Source of the DNA: Coxiellaceae bacterium
GTDB taxonomy: Bacteria > Pseudomonadota > Gammaproteobacteria > Coxiellales > Coxiellaceae
Direction: 5' to 3'
DNA length: 64,000 nucleotides
Assembly (NCBI GenBank): GCA_029210045.1
Contig: JARGNX010000008.1
Span: forward strand, 1-64,000
A model generated the notes under the pieces. It saw only the letters and a program-made list of their open reading frames with translations, made no database searches and was not told the DNA's origin. Of this stretch, positions 33,771 through 43,284 are shown piece after piece; positions within the stretch are counted from its first letter, which is position 1, and each line of letters opens with the position of its first letter. A program made the position numbers and the translations under genes.

Positions 33771-36233
33771 TTAGTCGTCTGTTTTAGGGGTGTCAGCTGT
33801 CACCTTAGCGCCGCTCGCATCCACGATCTTACGACCAGCTGCTGGTTTAGGTTTGGCTGGTGTATCGACAACTTCGGCTGCAGGTTTTTTGGTTTCTGGA
33901 GAAATCCGTCGGCCTGCTGTCATTTGGCGTTGTTCAACTGCTTGCTTAACGACTGGTTTAGCCTTGGCTTTAGGCGCTGGCTTTTTATCAGACAAGTTGT
34001 TTTCTTTAGCCAAGTCGTTAATCTCAGGCGATGCCGCAGCTACAGGCTTGCGTGGCTCTTTAGCTTTCGGTGGCTGTTTATTGCCATCGACAGCCATCAC
34101 GTTATTAACCGGTGTCGCCTTATTGCCATCCACTTCTTGTGTGGCCGTTGATTTGTCCTGTGATGGACGACGACGTTGTTGGTTACGATTACCTGAATCT
34201 TGTTGTTTTGATTGTCCGCCACGTGTTCCGCGTCTTGAGCGTTGCTGTTGTGTATTGCCTTGCTCGTCTTGATTGCGATCGCTGTCACTGCGTGTGCGGT
34301 TACCGCTGTTACGACGACGGTTATCGCTTTGGTTATCCGAACGATTATCCGAACGATTGTCTGAACGATTGTCTGAACGATTATCCGAGCGACTATCTGA
34401 ACGGTTGTCCGAACGATTTGATGGGCGACGGTTTTGATTGTTGTTACGGTTACGCTGTTGGCCACTGCGGTTACGTTGTTGACCACTGCGGTTGCGATTG
34501 TTGTGATGTCTCTTTTTGGGTTCTTCTTCTTTTGGAGCTTCTTCAGCAGGGCTCGACGAGAACATTTTTTTCAATAAACGACGGATTACACCTTCACCAC
34601 TGGTAGGTGTTTCGGGTAGTTGCTTATCTTTATCCAAAAATTGTTTGATCACTGGTTCTTCAGTGCCAGGGGTGGCGGCAGTTGCTGATTTTTGTTGATT
34701 CTCAGGCTTGGTGCCACGTAACAGTTTGTAGCTTGGTACTGAATGGTGTTCATTTTGATTACCGCTGCGTAAGTGGCGGATATTATAATGAGGTGTTTGT
34801 AAATGCTGATTAGGCACGATAGTGACTTTAACGCCAGTATGCTTTTCGATTTCAATTAGCTTGTCACGTTGCTCATTAATTAAGAATGTAGCTACATCAA
34901 CAGGCAGTTGAATTTGAAATACAGCTTTATCGCTTTTCGTTGCTTGCTCTTGAATTAAGTGAATAATCGAGATACCCAGTGATTCAACACTGCGAATGGC
35001 GCCAGTACCACTGCAGCGAGGGCACGGTATACGGGTAGATTTGTGCACGGCTGAGCGTAAACGCTGACGTGACATTTCTAATAAGCCAAAACGTGAGATG
35101 CGACCGATTTGTATGCGAGCGCGATCTGGGTGTAGGGCATTGCGTAATGCATTTTCGACTTCGCGTTGATTGCGGTTTTGCATCATATCGATAAAGTCGA
35201 TAACGATTAGACCGCCGATATCACGTAAGCGTAATTGACGAGCAATTTCTTCAGCTGCTTCAACGTTAGTATTTAATGCGGTTTCCTCAATAGACTTACC
35301 TTTAGTGGCGCGTGCCGAGTTAATGTCTATAGCAACCAATGCTTCTGTTTGATCGATAACCACTGAGCCACCGGAAGGTAGGCGTACTTCGCGTTGATAA
35401 GCGGTTTCAATTTGCTGTTCGATTTGGAAGCGACTATAAAGTGGAATGTTGTCTTCATATAGCTTAATGCGCTCAGCAAAGTCAGGACGAATTTGTTTGA
35501 TGTAGTTGTAAGCACGCTGATGGGCTTCTTTTTCATCGATCACTACTTCGCCTATATCTTGGCGTAAGTAGTCGCGTAATGTGCGAATAACCACATCGCT
35601 TTCTTGGTGGATTAAGTATGGCGGTGGTTTCTGCATACCTGCTGCTTGCTTAATGGCATCAAAGTATTTTAATAAGACATCTAAATCCCATTGCAGCTCT
35701 TCAGAGTTTTTATTAACACCGGCGGTACGAATAATAACGCCCATGCCTTCTGGGATAGTCAGTTTGCTTAGTGATTCACGTAATTGGTCACGCTCTTCAC
35801 CTTCGATACGACGTGAGATACCACCAGCGCGTGGATTATTTGGCATTAATACCAAATAAGATCCAGCTAAGCTTAAGAAGGTGGTAAGTGCTGCACCTTT
35901 GGTGCCACGTTCTTCTTTATCCACTTGAACGACAACATGTTGACCAAGCTTTAACACTTTTTGAATGTCGATAGGTTCGTCGCCAGATGGCTGACTTGAA
36001 AAATATTCTGGTGAAATTTCTTTCAGTGGTAAAAACCCGTGACGTTCACTACCGTAGTTAACAAATACAGCGGCGAGGCTAGGCTCGATACTGGTAATCT
36101 TACCGAGGTAAATATTTGCTTTTTTTTGTTCCACTCCGGGACGTTCTACGTCGAGGTCGACAAGGAGTGCGTTATTGGTAATAGCAACACGCAACTCATC
36201 AGATTGAGTCGCATTGATTAGCATTCTCTTCAT
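33771..36233 (-). CDS. rne: Ribonuclease E
   Basis: The 820-residue protein has the Rne/Rng N-terminal start MKRMLINATQSDELRVAITNN, an S1 RNA-binding segment (YLGKITSIEPSLAAVFVNYG, residues 38-120), catalytic-region GGLIVIDFIDMMQNRNQREV, and the zinc-link motif CPRCSGTGAIRS near 400. The region after about 500 is low complexity: an Arg/Asn/Ser-rich arm including an SDNR-type repeat (residues 605-637), then Lys/Pro/Ala-rich sequence ending DTPKTDD. E. coli RNase E (1061) has a longer arm that scaffolds the degradosome. The gene is divergent from rluC across 314 bp, as in many gammaproteobacteria, with room for a long leader. Confidence 0.96.
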   Translation of the reverse strand: MKRMLINATQSDELRVAITNNALLVDLDVERPGVEQKKANIYLGKITSIEPSLAAVFVNYGSERHGFLPLKEISPEYFSSQPSGDEPIDIQKVLKLGQHVVVQVDKEERGTKGAALTTFLSLAGSYLVLMPNNPRAGGISRRIEGEERDQLRESLSKLTIPEGMGVIIRTAGVNKNSEELQWDLDVLLKYFDAIKQAAGMQKPPPYLIHQESDVVIRTLRDYLRQDIGEVVIDEKEAHQRAYNYIKQIRPDFAERIKLYEDNIPLYSRFQIEQQIETAYQREVRLPSGGSVVIDQTEALVAIDINSARATKGKSIEETALNTNVEAAEEIARQLRLRDIGGLIVIDFIDMMQNRNQREVENALRNALHPDRARIQIGRISRFGLLEMSRQRLRSAVHKSTRIPCPRCSGTGAIRSVESLGISIIHLIQEQATKSDKAVFQIQLPVDVATFLINEQRDKLIEIEKHTGVKVTIVPNQHLQTPHYNIRHLRSGNQNEHHSVPSYKLLRGTKPENQQKSATAATPGTEEPVIKQFLDKDKQLPETPTSGEGVIRRLLKKMFSSSPAEEAPKEEEPKKRHHNNRNRSGQQRNRSGQQRNRNNNQNRRPSNRSDNRSDSRSDNRSDNRSDNRSDNRSDNQSDNRRRNSGNRTRSDSDRNQDEQGNTQQQRSRRGTRGGQSKQQDSGNRNQQRRRPSQDKSTATQEVDGNKATPVNNVMAVDGNKQPPKAKEPRKPVAAASPEINDLAKENNLSDKKPAPKAKAKPVVKQAVEQRQMTAGRRISPETKKPAAEVVDTPAKPKPAAGRKIVDASGAKVTADTPKTDD
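34321..34416. repeat. Eight 12-bp tandem repeats in rne
   Basis: Eight consecutive 12-bp units (consensus TTATCCGAACGA on the plus strand) encode the four-residue unit S-D-N/S/R-R in the RNase E arm. Units differ by one to five bases. The unit length is a multiple of three, so copy number changes keep the frame, which makes it a likely site of length variation between strains. Confidence 0.9.
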
Positions 36234-36378
36234 TTTAAAACCCTTTTACTGGCGCTCTACCACATTTAAAGCATTTGTTAGCTTTGTGGGTTCGCCGGAA
36301 ACCTACTCAATTTTACTTCGGTGTCCGATTTCTCGCTGTGGCGCTAATATCAGTGGGAGCGCTCGTTATTTAATTCAT

Positions 36379-36406
36379 GGCTGTTTAACGGTCAGCCGCT
36401 TTTTTT
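36379..36406 (+). terminator. Intrinsic terminator in the rne-rluC gap (no obvious gene upstream)
   Basis: GGCTG (36379-36383) and CAGCC (36393-36397) pair around TTTAACGGT, followed by GC and seven T (36400-36406). On the plus strand it would end a transcript that begins in the 5' part of this 314-bp gap. No coding gene precedes it on that strand. The rest of the gap (36234-36378, 36407-36547) shows only moderate hairpins and probable promoters for the divergent rne and rluC. Confidence 0.5.
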
Positions 36407-36547
36407 CTAATACTACCTGGCAGTTTTTAAGTGCTTAATCCCTGATTACAGATTGAACTTATAGGGCGGTCTGGTAGACTGTTCAGGCTATTGCCTGGCA
36501 GTATCGCAATATAACAGGCTTTAGGCACCGCAGCAATAGACCCTGGT

Positions 36548-37498
36548 ATGAATGTGTCGCAATCCAAAGTAAGTAAACAAGTTATTGATGCTGACGATGA
36601 TGGTCAGCGTATCGATAACTACCTGATTAAAGTGATGAAAGGCTTGCCAAAGAGTCGAATTTATCGCGCCCTGCGCTCGGGAGAGGTGCGGGTTAATGGT
36701 GGTCGTATCAAGCCGGAGTATCGCTTGGTGGAGGGCGATGAAGTGCGTATACCACCTTTGCGCTTATCGGCACCTAAACAGCGCCAATCACCAGATGAGC
36801 AGTTAACACAGTCGCTAGAGTCGCGGATATTGTTTGAAAATAATCAAATATTGGTGATTGATAAGCCAGCAGGTATGCCTGTGCATGGTGGTACGAAAGC
36901 GAATAGTGGTGTGATCGAGTGGTTGCGTATGTTAAGACCAAAGGTAAAACGATTAGAGCTGGTTCATCGCTTGGACCGGGATACGTCCGGATGCGTGTTG
37001 GTGGCTAAGAATAGAACGACCTTGGTTGAGTTGCAGCGTCAATTTGCTGAGCGTGAAGTGGATAAGATTTATCACGCAGTGGTGCTGGGTATATATAAAG
37101 GTGGTAAACGATTGGTTGATGCCCGCCTGTTGCGCCAAGAGACCAAAGAGGGTGCGCGCAAGGTTATTGTTAGTAAAGAGGGTAAGTCGGCTTACACCGA
37201 ATTCAAGCCAGTCCGGGTGGGTAAGCAGTTCAGTTTGCTGGAAGCGCGCCTTATGACGGGGCGTATGCACCAGATTCGAGTGCATTGTGCGCATGAAGGG
37301 TTACCAATAATAGGTGATCCACGTTACGGAGAATGGAAAATCAACCGCTTAGTGGCTAAGTGGGGGGTGAAGCGCATGCTATTACATGCCAGTCGTATCA
37401 GCTTAAAGGTTGACGGTGAAGTGATGACATTTGAAGCGTCATTACCTGCCGACTTTGAGGCTATTTTTAATCATGATGATCAATCACTTGGTGATTAA
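36548..37498 (+). CDS. rluC: 23S rRNA pseudouridine synthase RluC
   Basis: The 316-residue protein has an S4 RNA-binding domain (residues 15-75, RIDNYLIKVMKGLPKSRIYRAL), then the RluA-type catalytic domain with HRLDRDTSGCVLVAKN, which contains the nucleophilic Asp, and a LMTGRMHQIRVHCAHEGLPIIGDPRYG stretch. RluC makes pseudouridines 955, 2504 and 2580 in E. coli 23S rRNA. It lies divergent from rne, as in E. coli, which supports RluC over RluD/RluA. It is followed after 60 bp by the yceD-rpmF-fab operon. Confidence 0.95.
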   Translation: MNVSQSKVSKQVIDADDDGQRIDNYLIKVMKGLPKSRIYRALRSGEVRVNGGRIKPEYRLVEGDEVRIPPLRLSAPKQRQSPDEQLTQSLESRILFENNQILVIDKPAGMPVHGGTKANSGVIEWLRMLRPKVKRLELVHRLDRDTSGCVLVAKNRTTLVELQRQFAEREVDKIYHAVVLGIYKGGKRLVDARLLRQETKEGARKVIVSKEGKSAYTEFKPVRVGKQFSLLEARLMTGRMHQIRVHCAHEGLPIIGDPRYGEWKINRLVAKWGVKRMLLHASRISLKVDGEVMTFEASLPADFEAIFNHDDQSLGD

Positions 37499-37558
37499 CC
37501 GTTTCAAACCCCCAATTACTTGCTTAAGCGGGGATAGCTGAGTTATCATGCGCGCCTT

Positions 37559-37999
37559 ATGGAAAAAACTATTGACCCATTACGTTTAGCCAGTCGCGGT
37601 GAATCCTTGCAAGGTGAGGTGGCGTTGTCAGATTTGACGCGTGTCTCAAGTGAGCTGCAAGATACACCGTCCGGTCAGGTGAGCTATTGCTTTGATTTTA
37701 GTCATGATGAGCAAGGCCGAGCCGTGGTCAATGGTCGCATTCAGGCCAGTGTTATGTTAGAGTGCCAACGATGTGGCCAAGTGGTCGAGATTGCTTTAGA
37801 TCTCAGTCCGCGCTTAATGGTGACCCGTAGTGATGAGCAGGCTAAGCAGATTCCGCGTGAATTTGAACCACTGTTGGTAGGGGAGGAGCCTGTGGCCCTT
37901 TTTGAGATGCTTGAGGAAGAGTTACTATTGGCATTGCCAATGGTGCCAAGGCATGAAGAGGGTAAATGTCCGGTAGATTTGCCGGAGTATTTGAATTAA
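37559..37999 (+). CDS. yceD: YceD (DUF177) family protein
   Basis: The 146-residue protein has the DUF177 cysteine motif LECQRCGQVVEI (the CxxC near residue 63) and the later acidic segment EEELLLALPMVPRH with a Cys before PVDL. YceD is conserved immediately upstream of rpmF; homologues are linked to 23S rRNA accumulation and ribosome assembly. No clear ribosome-binding site precedes the ATG at 37559. It begins the rpmF-plsX-fabHDG operon. Confidence 0.92.
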   Translation: MEKTIDPLRLASRGESLQGEVALSDLTRVSSELQDTPSGQVSYCFDFSHDEQGRAVVNGRIQASVMLECQRCGQVVEIALDLSPRLMVTRSDEQAKQIPREFEPLLVGEEPVALFEMLEEELLLALPMVPRHEEGKCPVDLPEYLN

Positions 38000-38000
38000 G

Positions 38001-38026
38001 TGTCATCCCGGGCATGATTCGGGAAC
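38001..38026. repeat. Family A palindrome between yceD and rpmF
   Basis: TGTCATCCCGGGCATGATTC is followed by GGGAACA; the arms CCCG/CGGG form a short hairpin immediately after the yceD stop codon, within the operon. Same family as the copies at 14075 and 61148. Confidence 0.75.
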
Positions 38027-38053
38027 AGAATAATAAAACAGAGGAATAGGTAA

Positions 38054-38248
38054 ATGGCAGTTCAACAAAATCGTAAGACCCGTTCAAAACGTGGTATGCG
38101 TCGTTCGCATGATAGTTTAAATGCGGCATGTTTAAGTGAAGACTCAACAACAGGTGAAAAACACCTGCGTCATCATGTAAGCCCTGATGGTTACTACCGT
38201 GGTCGTCAAGTGGTGAGTGTTGATGTTGCTGAGGATGACGAAGAGTAA
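38054..38248 (+). CDS. rpmF: 50S ribosomal protein L32
   Basis: The 64-residue protein starts [20 protein letters not shown] with the L32 signature and ends in an acidic tail. GAGG lies 10 bases before the ATG. The TAA at 38246 is in frame with plsX, which starts two codons later. The rpmF-plsX order is widely conserved. Confidence 0.97.
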   Translation: MAVQQNRKTRSKRGMRRSHDSLNAACLSEDSTTGEKHLRHHVSPDGYYRGRQVVSVDVAEDDEE

Positions 38249-38254
38249 TTACTA

Positions 38255-39283
38255 TTGGATACGAAGGTAGTTGCGGTTGACGCAATGGGTGGTGACCATG
38301 GATTGGCGACTACAGTACCGGCGACTTGCCAGATACTGGAGAAATGCCCTGATCTCGAATGCATTTTAGTTGGCGATGAGCATCGTATTAAGCGTCGGCT
38401 AGCGAAGCGTAAATTCAAGCATATGGATCGTATCCATGTCCAAGCTGCCAGTGAAGTGGTAGACATGGATGAATCCCCCTCATTAGCCCTGCGTGGCAAA
38501 AAAGATTCCTCGATGCGAGTGGCTGTCGATTTAGTAAAGTCGGGCCGAGCTCAAGCTTGTGTATCTGCCGGTAACACCGGTGCATTAATGGCAACCGCCA
38601 AATTTGTTTTAAAAACTTTACCCGGTGTTTCACGTCCTGCGATTATGGCGCGCTTACCAACCGTAGCTGATCATGATGTGCGTGTGTTAGATCTGGGTGC
38701 CAATATCGATGCGACAGCTGAGCAGTTAGTGCAATATGCGATCATGGGTTCGTTAGTTACACGAGCCGTTGATGGTGTAGCGGCGCCAAGTGTGGGTTTG
38801 TTGAATGTTGGTGAAGAAGATATTAAAGGTAATGAACAAGTAAAAGCCACAGCAGAATTGTTACGTAATGTGCCTCATATTAACTATGTCGGTTACGTTG
38901 AGGGCAATGATATTTTTGGTGGCAAAGTTGAAGTGGTGGTGTGTGATGGTTTTGTGGGTAATATTGCACTAAAGGCTGGTGAGGGTATTGCTAAAATGAT
39001 TGCGCATTATGCCAAAGAAGAGTTTTCGCGTAATTTATTTACCCGTGCAGCGGCTGCATTAGTTTATCCGATATTAAAACGTTTAGCACACCGCATTGAT
39101 CCGCGTGAACGCAATGGTGCTTCATTATTGGGATTGAATGGTGTTGTGATTAAGAGTCACGGCAGCGCAGATGTTTACTCGTTTGTAAATGCATTACAAG
39201 AAGCGCGCTTGCAGGTAGTGAAACAACTACCAACATTAATTGGTGATGAGGTCAGCCAAATTTTACAAGGGTCTCAAAAATGA
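38255..39283 (+). CDS. plsX: Phosphate acyltransferase PlsX (TTG start)
   Basis: The 342-residue protein has the N-terminal [12 protein letters not shown] motif and the [10 protein letters not shown] and [14 protein letters not shown] segments of PlsX, which converts acyl-ACP to acyl-phosphate for phospholipid synthesis. The start is TTG at 38255, because the in-frame rpmF stop lies just two codons upstream and no ATG precedes the conserved region. It overlaps fabH by 4 bases (ATGA). Low-efficiency TTG initiation next to rpmF suggests coupling. Confidence 0.95.
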   Translation: MDTKVVAVDAMGGDHGLATTVPATCQILEKCPDLECILVGDEHRIKRRLAKRKFKHMDRIHVQAASEVVDMDESPSLALRGKKDSSMRVAVDLVKSGRAQACVSAGNTGALMATAKFVLKTLPGVSRPAIMARLPTVADHDVRVLDLGANIDATAEQLVQYAIMGSLVTRAVDGVAAPSVGLLNVGEEDIKGNEQVKATAELLRNVPHINYVGYVEGNDIFGGKVEVVVCDGFVGNIALKAGEGIAKMIAHYAKEEFSRNLFTRAAAALVYPILKRLAHRIDPRERNGASLLGLNGVVIKSHGSADVYSFVNALQEARLQVVKQLPTLIGDEVSQILQGSQK

Positions 39284-40233
39284 ACTATTCACGTATTGCC
39301 GGAACGGGAAGTTACTTGCCTAAGAGGTTGGTGACTAACGAAGATATTTCCAAAATGGTTGATACTACTGACGAATGGATTATGCAACGCGTTGGTATTA
39401 AACAGCGTTATATTATGGAAGAAGATGAAACCCTTACTTCTATGGCGCATGCCGCTGCCGAAGCCGCGCTTGATGCGGCCGGCATAGCAGCAAAAGATTT
39501 AGATATGATTGTTGTTGGTAATGCGACACCAGAGCATTATTTTCCCAGCGTGGCATGTTTAGTGCAAAAAGCATTGGATGTGCCCGGCATACCAGCATTT
39601 GATGTGGCAGCCGCGTGCGCGGGTTTTATATATGGTATGAGTGTTGCGGATCAATATATAAAGTCTGGAGCTGCACAACGAATTTTAGTGATTGGTGTTG
39701 AAGGTTTAAGTCGAGTGGTTGACTGGTCTGATCGTTCGACATGCGTACTGTTTGGTGATGGAGCATCTGCTATTGTGTTAGAAGCATCCAGTGAACCAGG
39801 CGTTTTATCAACCCACATCCATGCCGATGGCACATACGCCGATATGTTGTCCGCCGAAACTAATATGCGTGACCGTAATGTGGATACGCATATCCATATG
39901 GATGGCAGTGCCGTATTCCGGATTGCTGTACGTAAGTTGGGTGACAGTGTTGATGAAGCGTTAGCTGATAACGATATGCTTCATGAGCATATTGATTGGT
40001 TAATACCGCATCAAGCCAATATGCGAATTATTTCGGCGATGGCAAAGCGATTGAATCTTTCCATGGAGCAAGTAATTCTCACCATTGAGCAACATGGTAA
40101 TACCTCATCGGCATCAGTGCCGTTAGCATTAGATCATGCGATTAGAGAAGGCAAAGTGCAACGTGGCCAAGTGTTATTGCTTGAAGCGTTTGGTGCCGGA
40201 TTTGCATGGGGATCTGCATTAGTTAAATATTAG
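39280..40233 (+). CDS. fabH: Beta-ketoacyl-ACP synthase III
   Basis: The 317-residue enzyme (E. coli 317) has the catalytic triad: Cys in [11 protein letters not shown] near residue 112, His in [10 protein letters not shown] near 244 and Asn in [12 protein letters not shown] near 274. It condenses acetyl-CoA with malonyl-ACP to start fatty acid synthesis. It overlaps plsX by 4 bases and precedes fabD by 11 bp. Confidence 0.97.
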   Translation: MNYSRIAGTGSYLPKRLVTNEDISKMVDTTDEWIMQRVGIKQRYIMEEDETLTSMAHAAAEAALDAAGIAAKDLDMIVVGNATPEHYFPSVACLVQKALDVPGIPAFDVAAACAGFIYGMSVADQYIKSGAAQRILVIGVEGLSRVVDWSDRSTCVLFGDGASAIVLEASSEPGVLSTHIHADGTYADMLSAETNMRDRNVDTHIHMDGSAVFRIAVRKLGDSVDEALADNDMLHEHIDWLIPHQANMRIISAMAKRLNLSMEQVILTIEQHGNTSSASVPLALDHAIREGKVQRGQVLLLEAFGAGFAWGSALVKY

Positions 40234-40244
40234 GGAGAAGCTTT

Positions 40245-41180
40245 ATGAAGCTTGAAAAACTAGCAATGGTTTTCCCAGGGCAAGGCTCACAAAGTGTCGG
40301 TATGATGCTTGAATTGGCGCCTCACTTTCCTGTAGTAGAGCAAACATTCCAAAAAGCATCTGAAGTGTTGGGTTATGATTTGTGGCAGTTGGTGTCACAA
40401 GGTCCTGCTGAACAATTAAATCAAACGGTATATACGCAACCTGCCCTGTTGGCAGCCGATATTGCGTTTTGGCGTTGTTGGTTACATCAAGGTGGCGTGC
40501 ACCCGGAGTGGGTGGCTGGTCACAGCTTGGGTGAATATGCTGCGTTGGTAGCGGCAGAGTCAATTATGTTTGAAGACGCAGTCTCCTTGGTTGCCAAGCG
40601 AGCGGAGTTGATGCAAGCCTGTGTGCAGCCGGGTGAAGGTGCGATGGCGGCGATTATTGGTTTGCAAGATGAGCAAGTAAAAGAATTATGTGAAAAAATT
40701 GATGGTGTAGTAACTCCGGCGAACTATAACTCGGTCGGTCAAGTGGTTATTGCTGGTGAGGCGGGTGCTGTTGAACAGGTGGTCGACTTGGCTCGTGAAT
40801 CCAAAGCACGTATGGCCAAAGTAATCCCAGTGAGTGTGCCGTCCCATTGTGCATTAATGGAACCAGCGACGGAAGCTTTTGCTATTGCTTTATCGGCAGT
40901 GAATATAGCTACGCCGAATATGAAAGTGATACAAAATGTGGATGTTACTTATCACACGAATGGTGAATCGATTAGGCAAGATTTATTACGTCAATTAACC
41001 AGCCCGGTACGTTGGGTGGAAACCATTCAATTGATGGCGGCGAATGAGATCGATGTCATTTTTGAATGTGGTCCAGGTAAGGTATTAACCGGTTTAAATA
41101 AACGCATTGATAAGTCGCTCACTTATAAGGCGATGTGTGTTGAAAACTTTTTCGATGGTGAGGTGATCAAATGTCAGTAG
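40245..41180 (+). CDS. fabD: Malonyl-CoA:ACP transacylase
   Basis: The 311-residue protein has the N-terminal FPGQGSQSVGM, the nucleophile motif VAGHSLGEYAAL near residue 90 and the catalytic His in VPSHCALM near 200. It loads malonate onto acyl carrier protein. GGAG lies 8 bases before the ATG; its end overlaps fabG by 10 bases. Confidence 0.97.
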   Translation: MKLEKLAMVFPGQGSQSVGMMLELAPHFPVVEQTFQKASEVLGYDLWQLVSQGPAEQLNQTVYTQPALLAADIAFWRCWLHQGGVHPEWVAGHSLGEYAALVAAESIMFEDAVSLVAKRAELMQACVQPGEGAMAAIIGLQDEQVKELCEKIDGVVTPANYNSVGQVVIAGEAGAVEQVVDLARESKARMAKVIPVSVPSHCALMEPATEAFAIALSAVNIATPNMKVIQNVDVTYHTNGESIRQDLLRQLTSPVRWVETIQLMAANEIDVIFECGPGKVLTGLNKRIDKSLTYKAMCVENFFDGEVIKCQ

Positions 41181-41914
41181 ATAATAAAATAGCTTTAGTT
41201 ACTGGTGCAACGCGTGGTATTGGCGCGGCGATACTAAAGCAATTAGCGGATCAGGGTTGTACTGTTATTGGTACGGCTACCTCTGAAAAAGGCGCGCAAA
41301 CGATTGCAGACGCTATCAAGGCGATGGGTGCTAATGGCACTGGTATGGTGTTAAATGTTTGTGATCAAGCGAGCATTGATCAACTTGAACAGCAGATTAC
41401 TGAGCAGTTTGGTCGTGTGGGGATTCTTGTTAACAACGCCGCCGTAACACGTGACAATATCATGTTACGTATGAAGCCCGATCAATGGCAGGAAGTGATT
41501 GATACCAACTTAACTTCTGTGTTTCATATCAGCCGCAAATTTATGAAGGGTATGGTTAAGGCGCGTTGGGGGCGGATTATTAATATTAGTTCGGTAGTCG
41601 GGTCAATGGGTAACTTGGGACAAGCTAATTACTGCGCTGCAAAAGCGGGGGTGGTAGGCTTTGCTAAATCACTAGGCATTGAATTCGCGCGTTATGGTAT
41701 TACGGTGAATAATGTGTCACCAGGTTTTGTTGATACCGATATGACTCGCGCTTTACCAGAGAAGCAACGTGAAGAGTTATTAAAAATGATTCCAATGAAG
41801 CGCATGGCTGAACCAAGTGATATCGCTGATGCTGTTGGGTTTTTGGCGAGTGATAAAGCTAGCTATATGACGGGCGAAACTTTGCATGTGAATGGTGGTA
41901 TGTATATGGCGTAG
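41171..41914 (+). CDS. fabG: 3-oxoacyl-ACP reductase
   Basis: The 247-residue short-chain dehydrogenase has the NADP-binding TGATRGIGAAI, NNAAVTRD and the catalytic Ser-Tyr-Lys (INISSVVGS, ANYCAAKAG), plus the FabG end MTGETLHVNGGMYM. It reduces 3-ketoacyl-ACP. In most relatives acpP follows directly; here acpP lies about 6.1 kb downstream, after an inserted block of five genes, and a family A palindrome follows the stop. Confidence 0.97.
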   Translation: MSVDNKIALVTGATRGIGAAILKQLADQGCTVIGTATSEKGAQTIADAIKAMGANGTGMVLNVCDQASIDQLEQQITEQFGRVGILVNNAAVTRDNIMLRMKPDQWQEVIDTNLTSVFHISRKFMKGMVKARWGRIINISSVVGSMGNLGQANYCAAKAGVVGFAKSLGIEFARYGITVNNVSPGFVDTDMTRALPEKQREELLKMIPMKRMAEPSDIADAVGFLASDKASYMTGETLHVNGGMYMA

Positions 41915-41923
41915 TCATAATGT

Positions 41924-41951
41924 TGTCATCCCGGATTTGACCCGGGATCCA
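41924..41951. repeat. Family A palindrome after fabG
   Basis: TGTCATCCCGGATTTGACCC followed by GGGATCCA forms an interrupted hairpin 10 bp after the fabG stop. It marks the left edge of the block that separates fabG from acpP. Confidence 0.75.
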
Positions 41952-41979
41952 TGTTGAAATGGATTCCTGCTACTGATCA

Positions 41980-43149
41980 CTAAATACGATGTGTGCGGCG
42001 CAAAACTCTTGCTAAGCACTGTTGATTAAAATACAGCTGTTTAAATCGTTTAAATCTACCTTCAAATAATACGCGTTGTGGTGCATCCAGCATCGAATTC
42101 TTACGGTAAATTATTTTGACCTGGTAATGCTTTTTATCTTGCTGATACAGGCGAAAGCTTAAGTCTGCAGCGAATTCAGGATTACCAAATAGCGGTGGTT
42201 TTTTAAACTCAGCGAAATTCTGTGTCATTAAGTAATTTAACACTGTTAAAACTGTGCTGTCATGACCAGAATACAGCATATATTTTAGTGAATTTTTATG
42301 ATCGACTGTTAACTGCATGTTGCGTATCACATGGTTTACTAATAGGCAGCCGCTTTGTAGGCCAATTGCCTTGTATTGCGGCAATGCTTCAATAAACCCA
42401 GGCTCATGGCTGGGTAGAAAGGTATGGTACAGCACCCAGTTGTTAGTTTTGATAATGGCATGCATTAGCTGAGGGGTGATGTGTAAGATTTTAGTGGTTG
42501 AGCAGTGTTCACTGGCGTGGCTGCAATAATTGTTTAGAGGATTTATGCTGCTAGCAATATAACCAATCTTCTTAAAACAAGTTAAGTAGTTTTGTTTGCC
42601 TGTCAAAGGGCATAAATTCTTGATGAGGTGTTGGTCATACAGCTTTTTATAAAAATGATATCCCCAGTCCGCATGCTGCCAATTGTATTTCCAGCCAGGT
42701 GCTGTTGACACTATTTGTTTCATTCTTTTCTTGGGTTGGAGTAGCAGTGCTTTATGTTTGGGAAGGCTAGCAATGTTGTAACTCAGCGAGGCAGGGTACA
42801 TCTGACTAGCAACGGCTAAGGCACTCATAATGGTTCGGTTTGAACCGTCTGTGCGTATGCTTACCTGTGTAGCGTCATACTGTTTGGGTAGTAGTGTTTG
42901 GTACGTTGTTTTAAAAAATTGGCCATTGGTTTTCTCTTCAAAGAAACCGTATTTAGTTAATTGTGCTGGTGGAATGTCTATGTCCGACCACAAAGGCGGG
43001 TAATGAATGCCCTTCATAGGATGGATAACGGTGCGTGCGCCATGACGGATAAGGTCGCTAGCGAATACTAAGGTTGGTTGATGGCTATGTGCCCATGCCA
43101 AGCTGATAGGTGTGCAAAAAAGTATTATTAGTAGTAGTGTGCGTAACAT
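41980..43149 (-). CDS. Secreted histidine acid phosphatase (Legionella MapA-like)
   Basis: The 389-residue precursor has a signal peptide (MLRTLLLIILFCTPISLAWA). The histidine phosphatase motif is SDLIRHGARTVI (RHGxRT near residue 36) and the second catalytic motif is YSGHDSTVLTVL. Several cysteines in the middle could form disulfides. It should hydrolyse phosphomonoesters at acid pH outside the cytoplasm; Legionella has a major acid phosphatase of this family (Map). It lies on the minus strand inside the block separating fabG and acpP, against the operon direction. The 5' region carries the first paired DnaA-box repeat. Confidence 0.9.
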   Translation of the reverse strand: MLRTLLLIILFCTPISLAWAHSHQPTLVFASDLIRHGARTVIHPMKGIHYPPLWSDIDIPPAQLTKYGFFEEKTNGQFFKTTYQTLLPKQYDATQVSIRTDGSNRTIMSALAVASQMYPASLSYNIASLPKHKALLLQPKKRMKQIVSTAPGWKYNWQHADWGYHFYKKLYDQHLIKNLCPLTGKQNYLTCFKKIGYIASSINPLNNYCSHASEHCSTTKILHITPQLMHAIIKTNNWVLYHTFLPSHEPGFIEALPQYKAIGLQSGCLLVNHVIRNMQLTVDHKNSLKYMLYSGHDSTVLTVLNYLMTQNFAEFKKPPLFGNPEFAADLSFRLYQQDKKHYQVKIIYRKNSMLDAPQRVLFEGRFKRFKQLYFNQQCLARVLRRTHRI

Positions 43150-43221
43150 GCAGCGAGTTTAGCACAGTTGTTAATTGCTATTCAATGCTTTAACTCACTG
43201 TATAATATGATTATTTACGGT

Positions 43222-43268
43222 TGTTACATAATGCTTGCACAGACTTATCCACAGAAATTGTGAATAAC
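43222..43268. promoter_or_regulatory. Repeat with paired inverted DnaA boxes, copy 1
   Basis: TTATCCACA (43245-43253) and TGTGAATAA (43259-43267, reverse complement TTATTCACA) face each other across GAAAT. Both match the DnaA box TTWTNCACA. The 47-bp unit is shared, with mismatches, with copies at 44716 and 45654. It lies between the acid phosphatase start and the flavoprotein end. Function is unproven: DnaA-controlled promoter, DnaA titration or a dispersed repeat. Confidence 0.65.
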
Positions 43269-43284
43269 CTTACGTGATTACAGC

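Noticed and set aside
34097..34606. Antisense open frames across the rne arm
   Set aside because: They arise from the Arg/Ser/Asn-rich repeat codons of rne read on other frames; composition is low complexity and there is no start context.
36214..36438. 74-codon plus-strand frame in the rne-rluC gap
   Set aside because: It runs from inside rne through a terminator hairpin and T-run with no ribosome-binding site; noncoding sequence is more likely.
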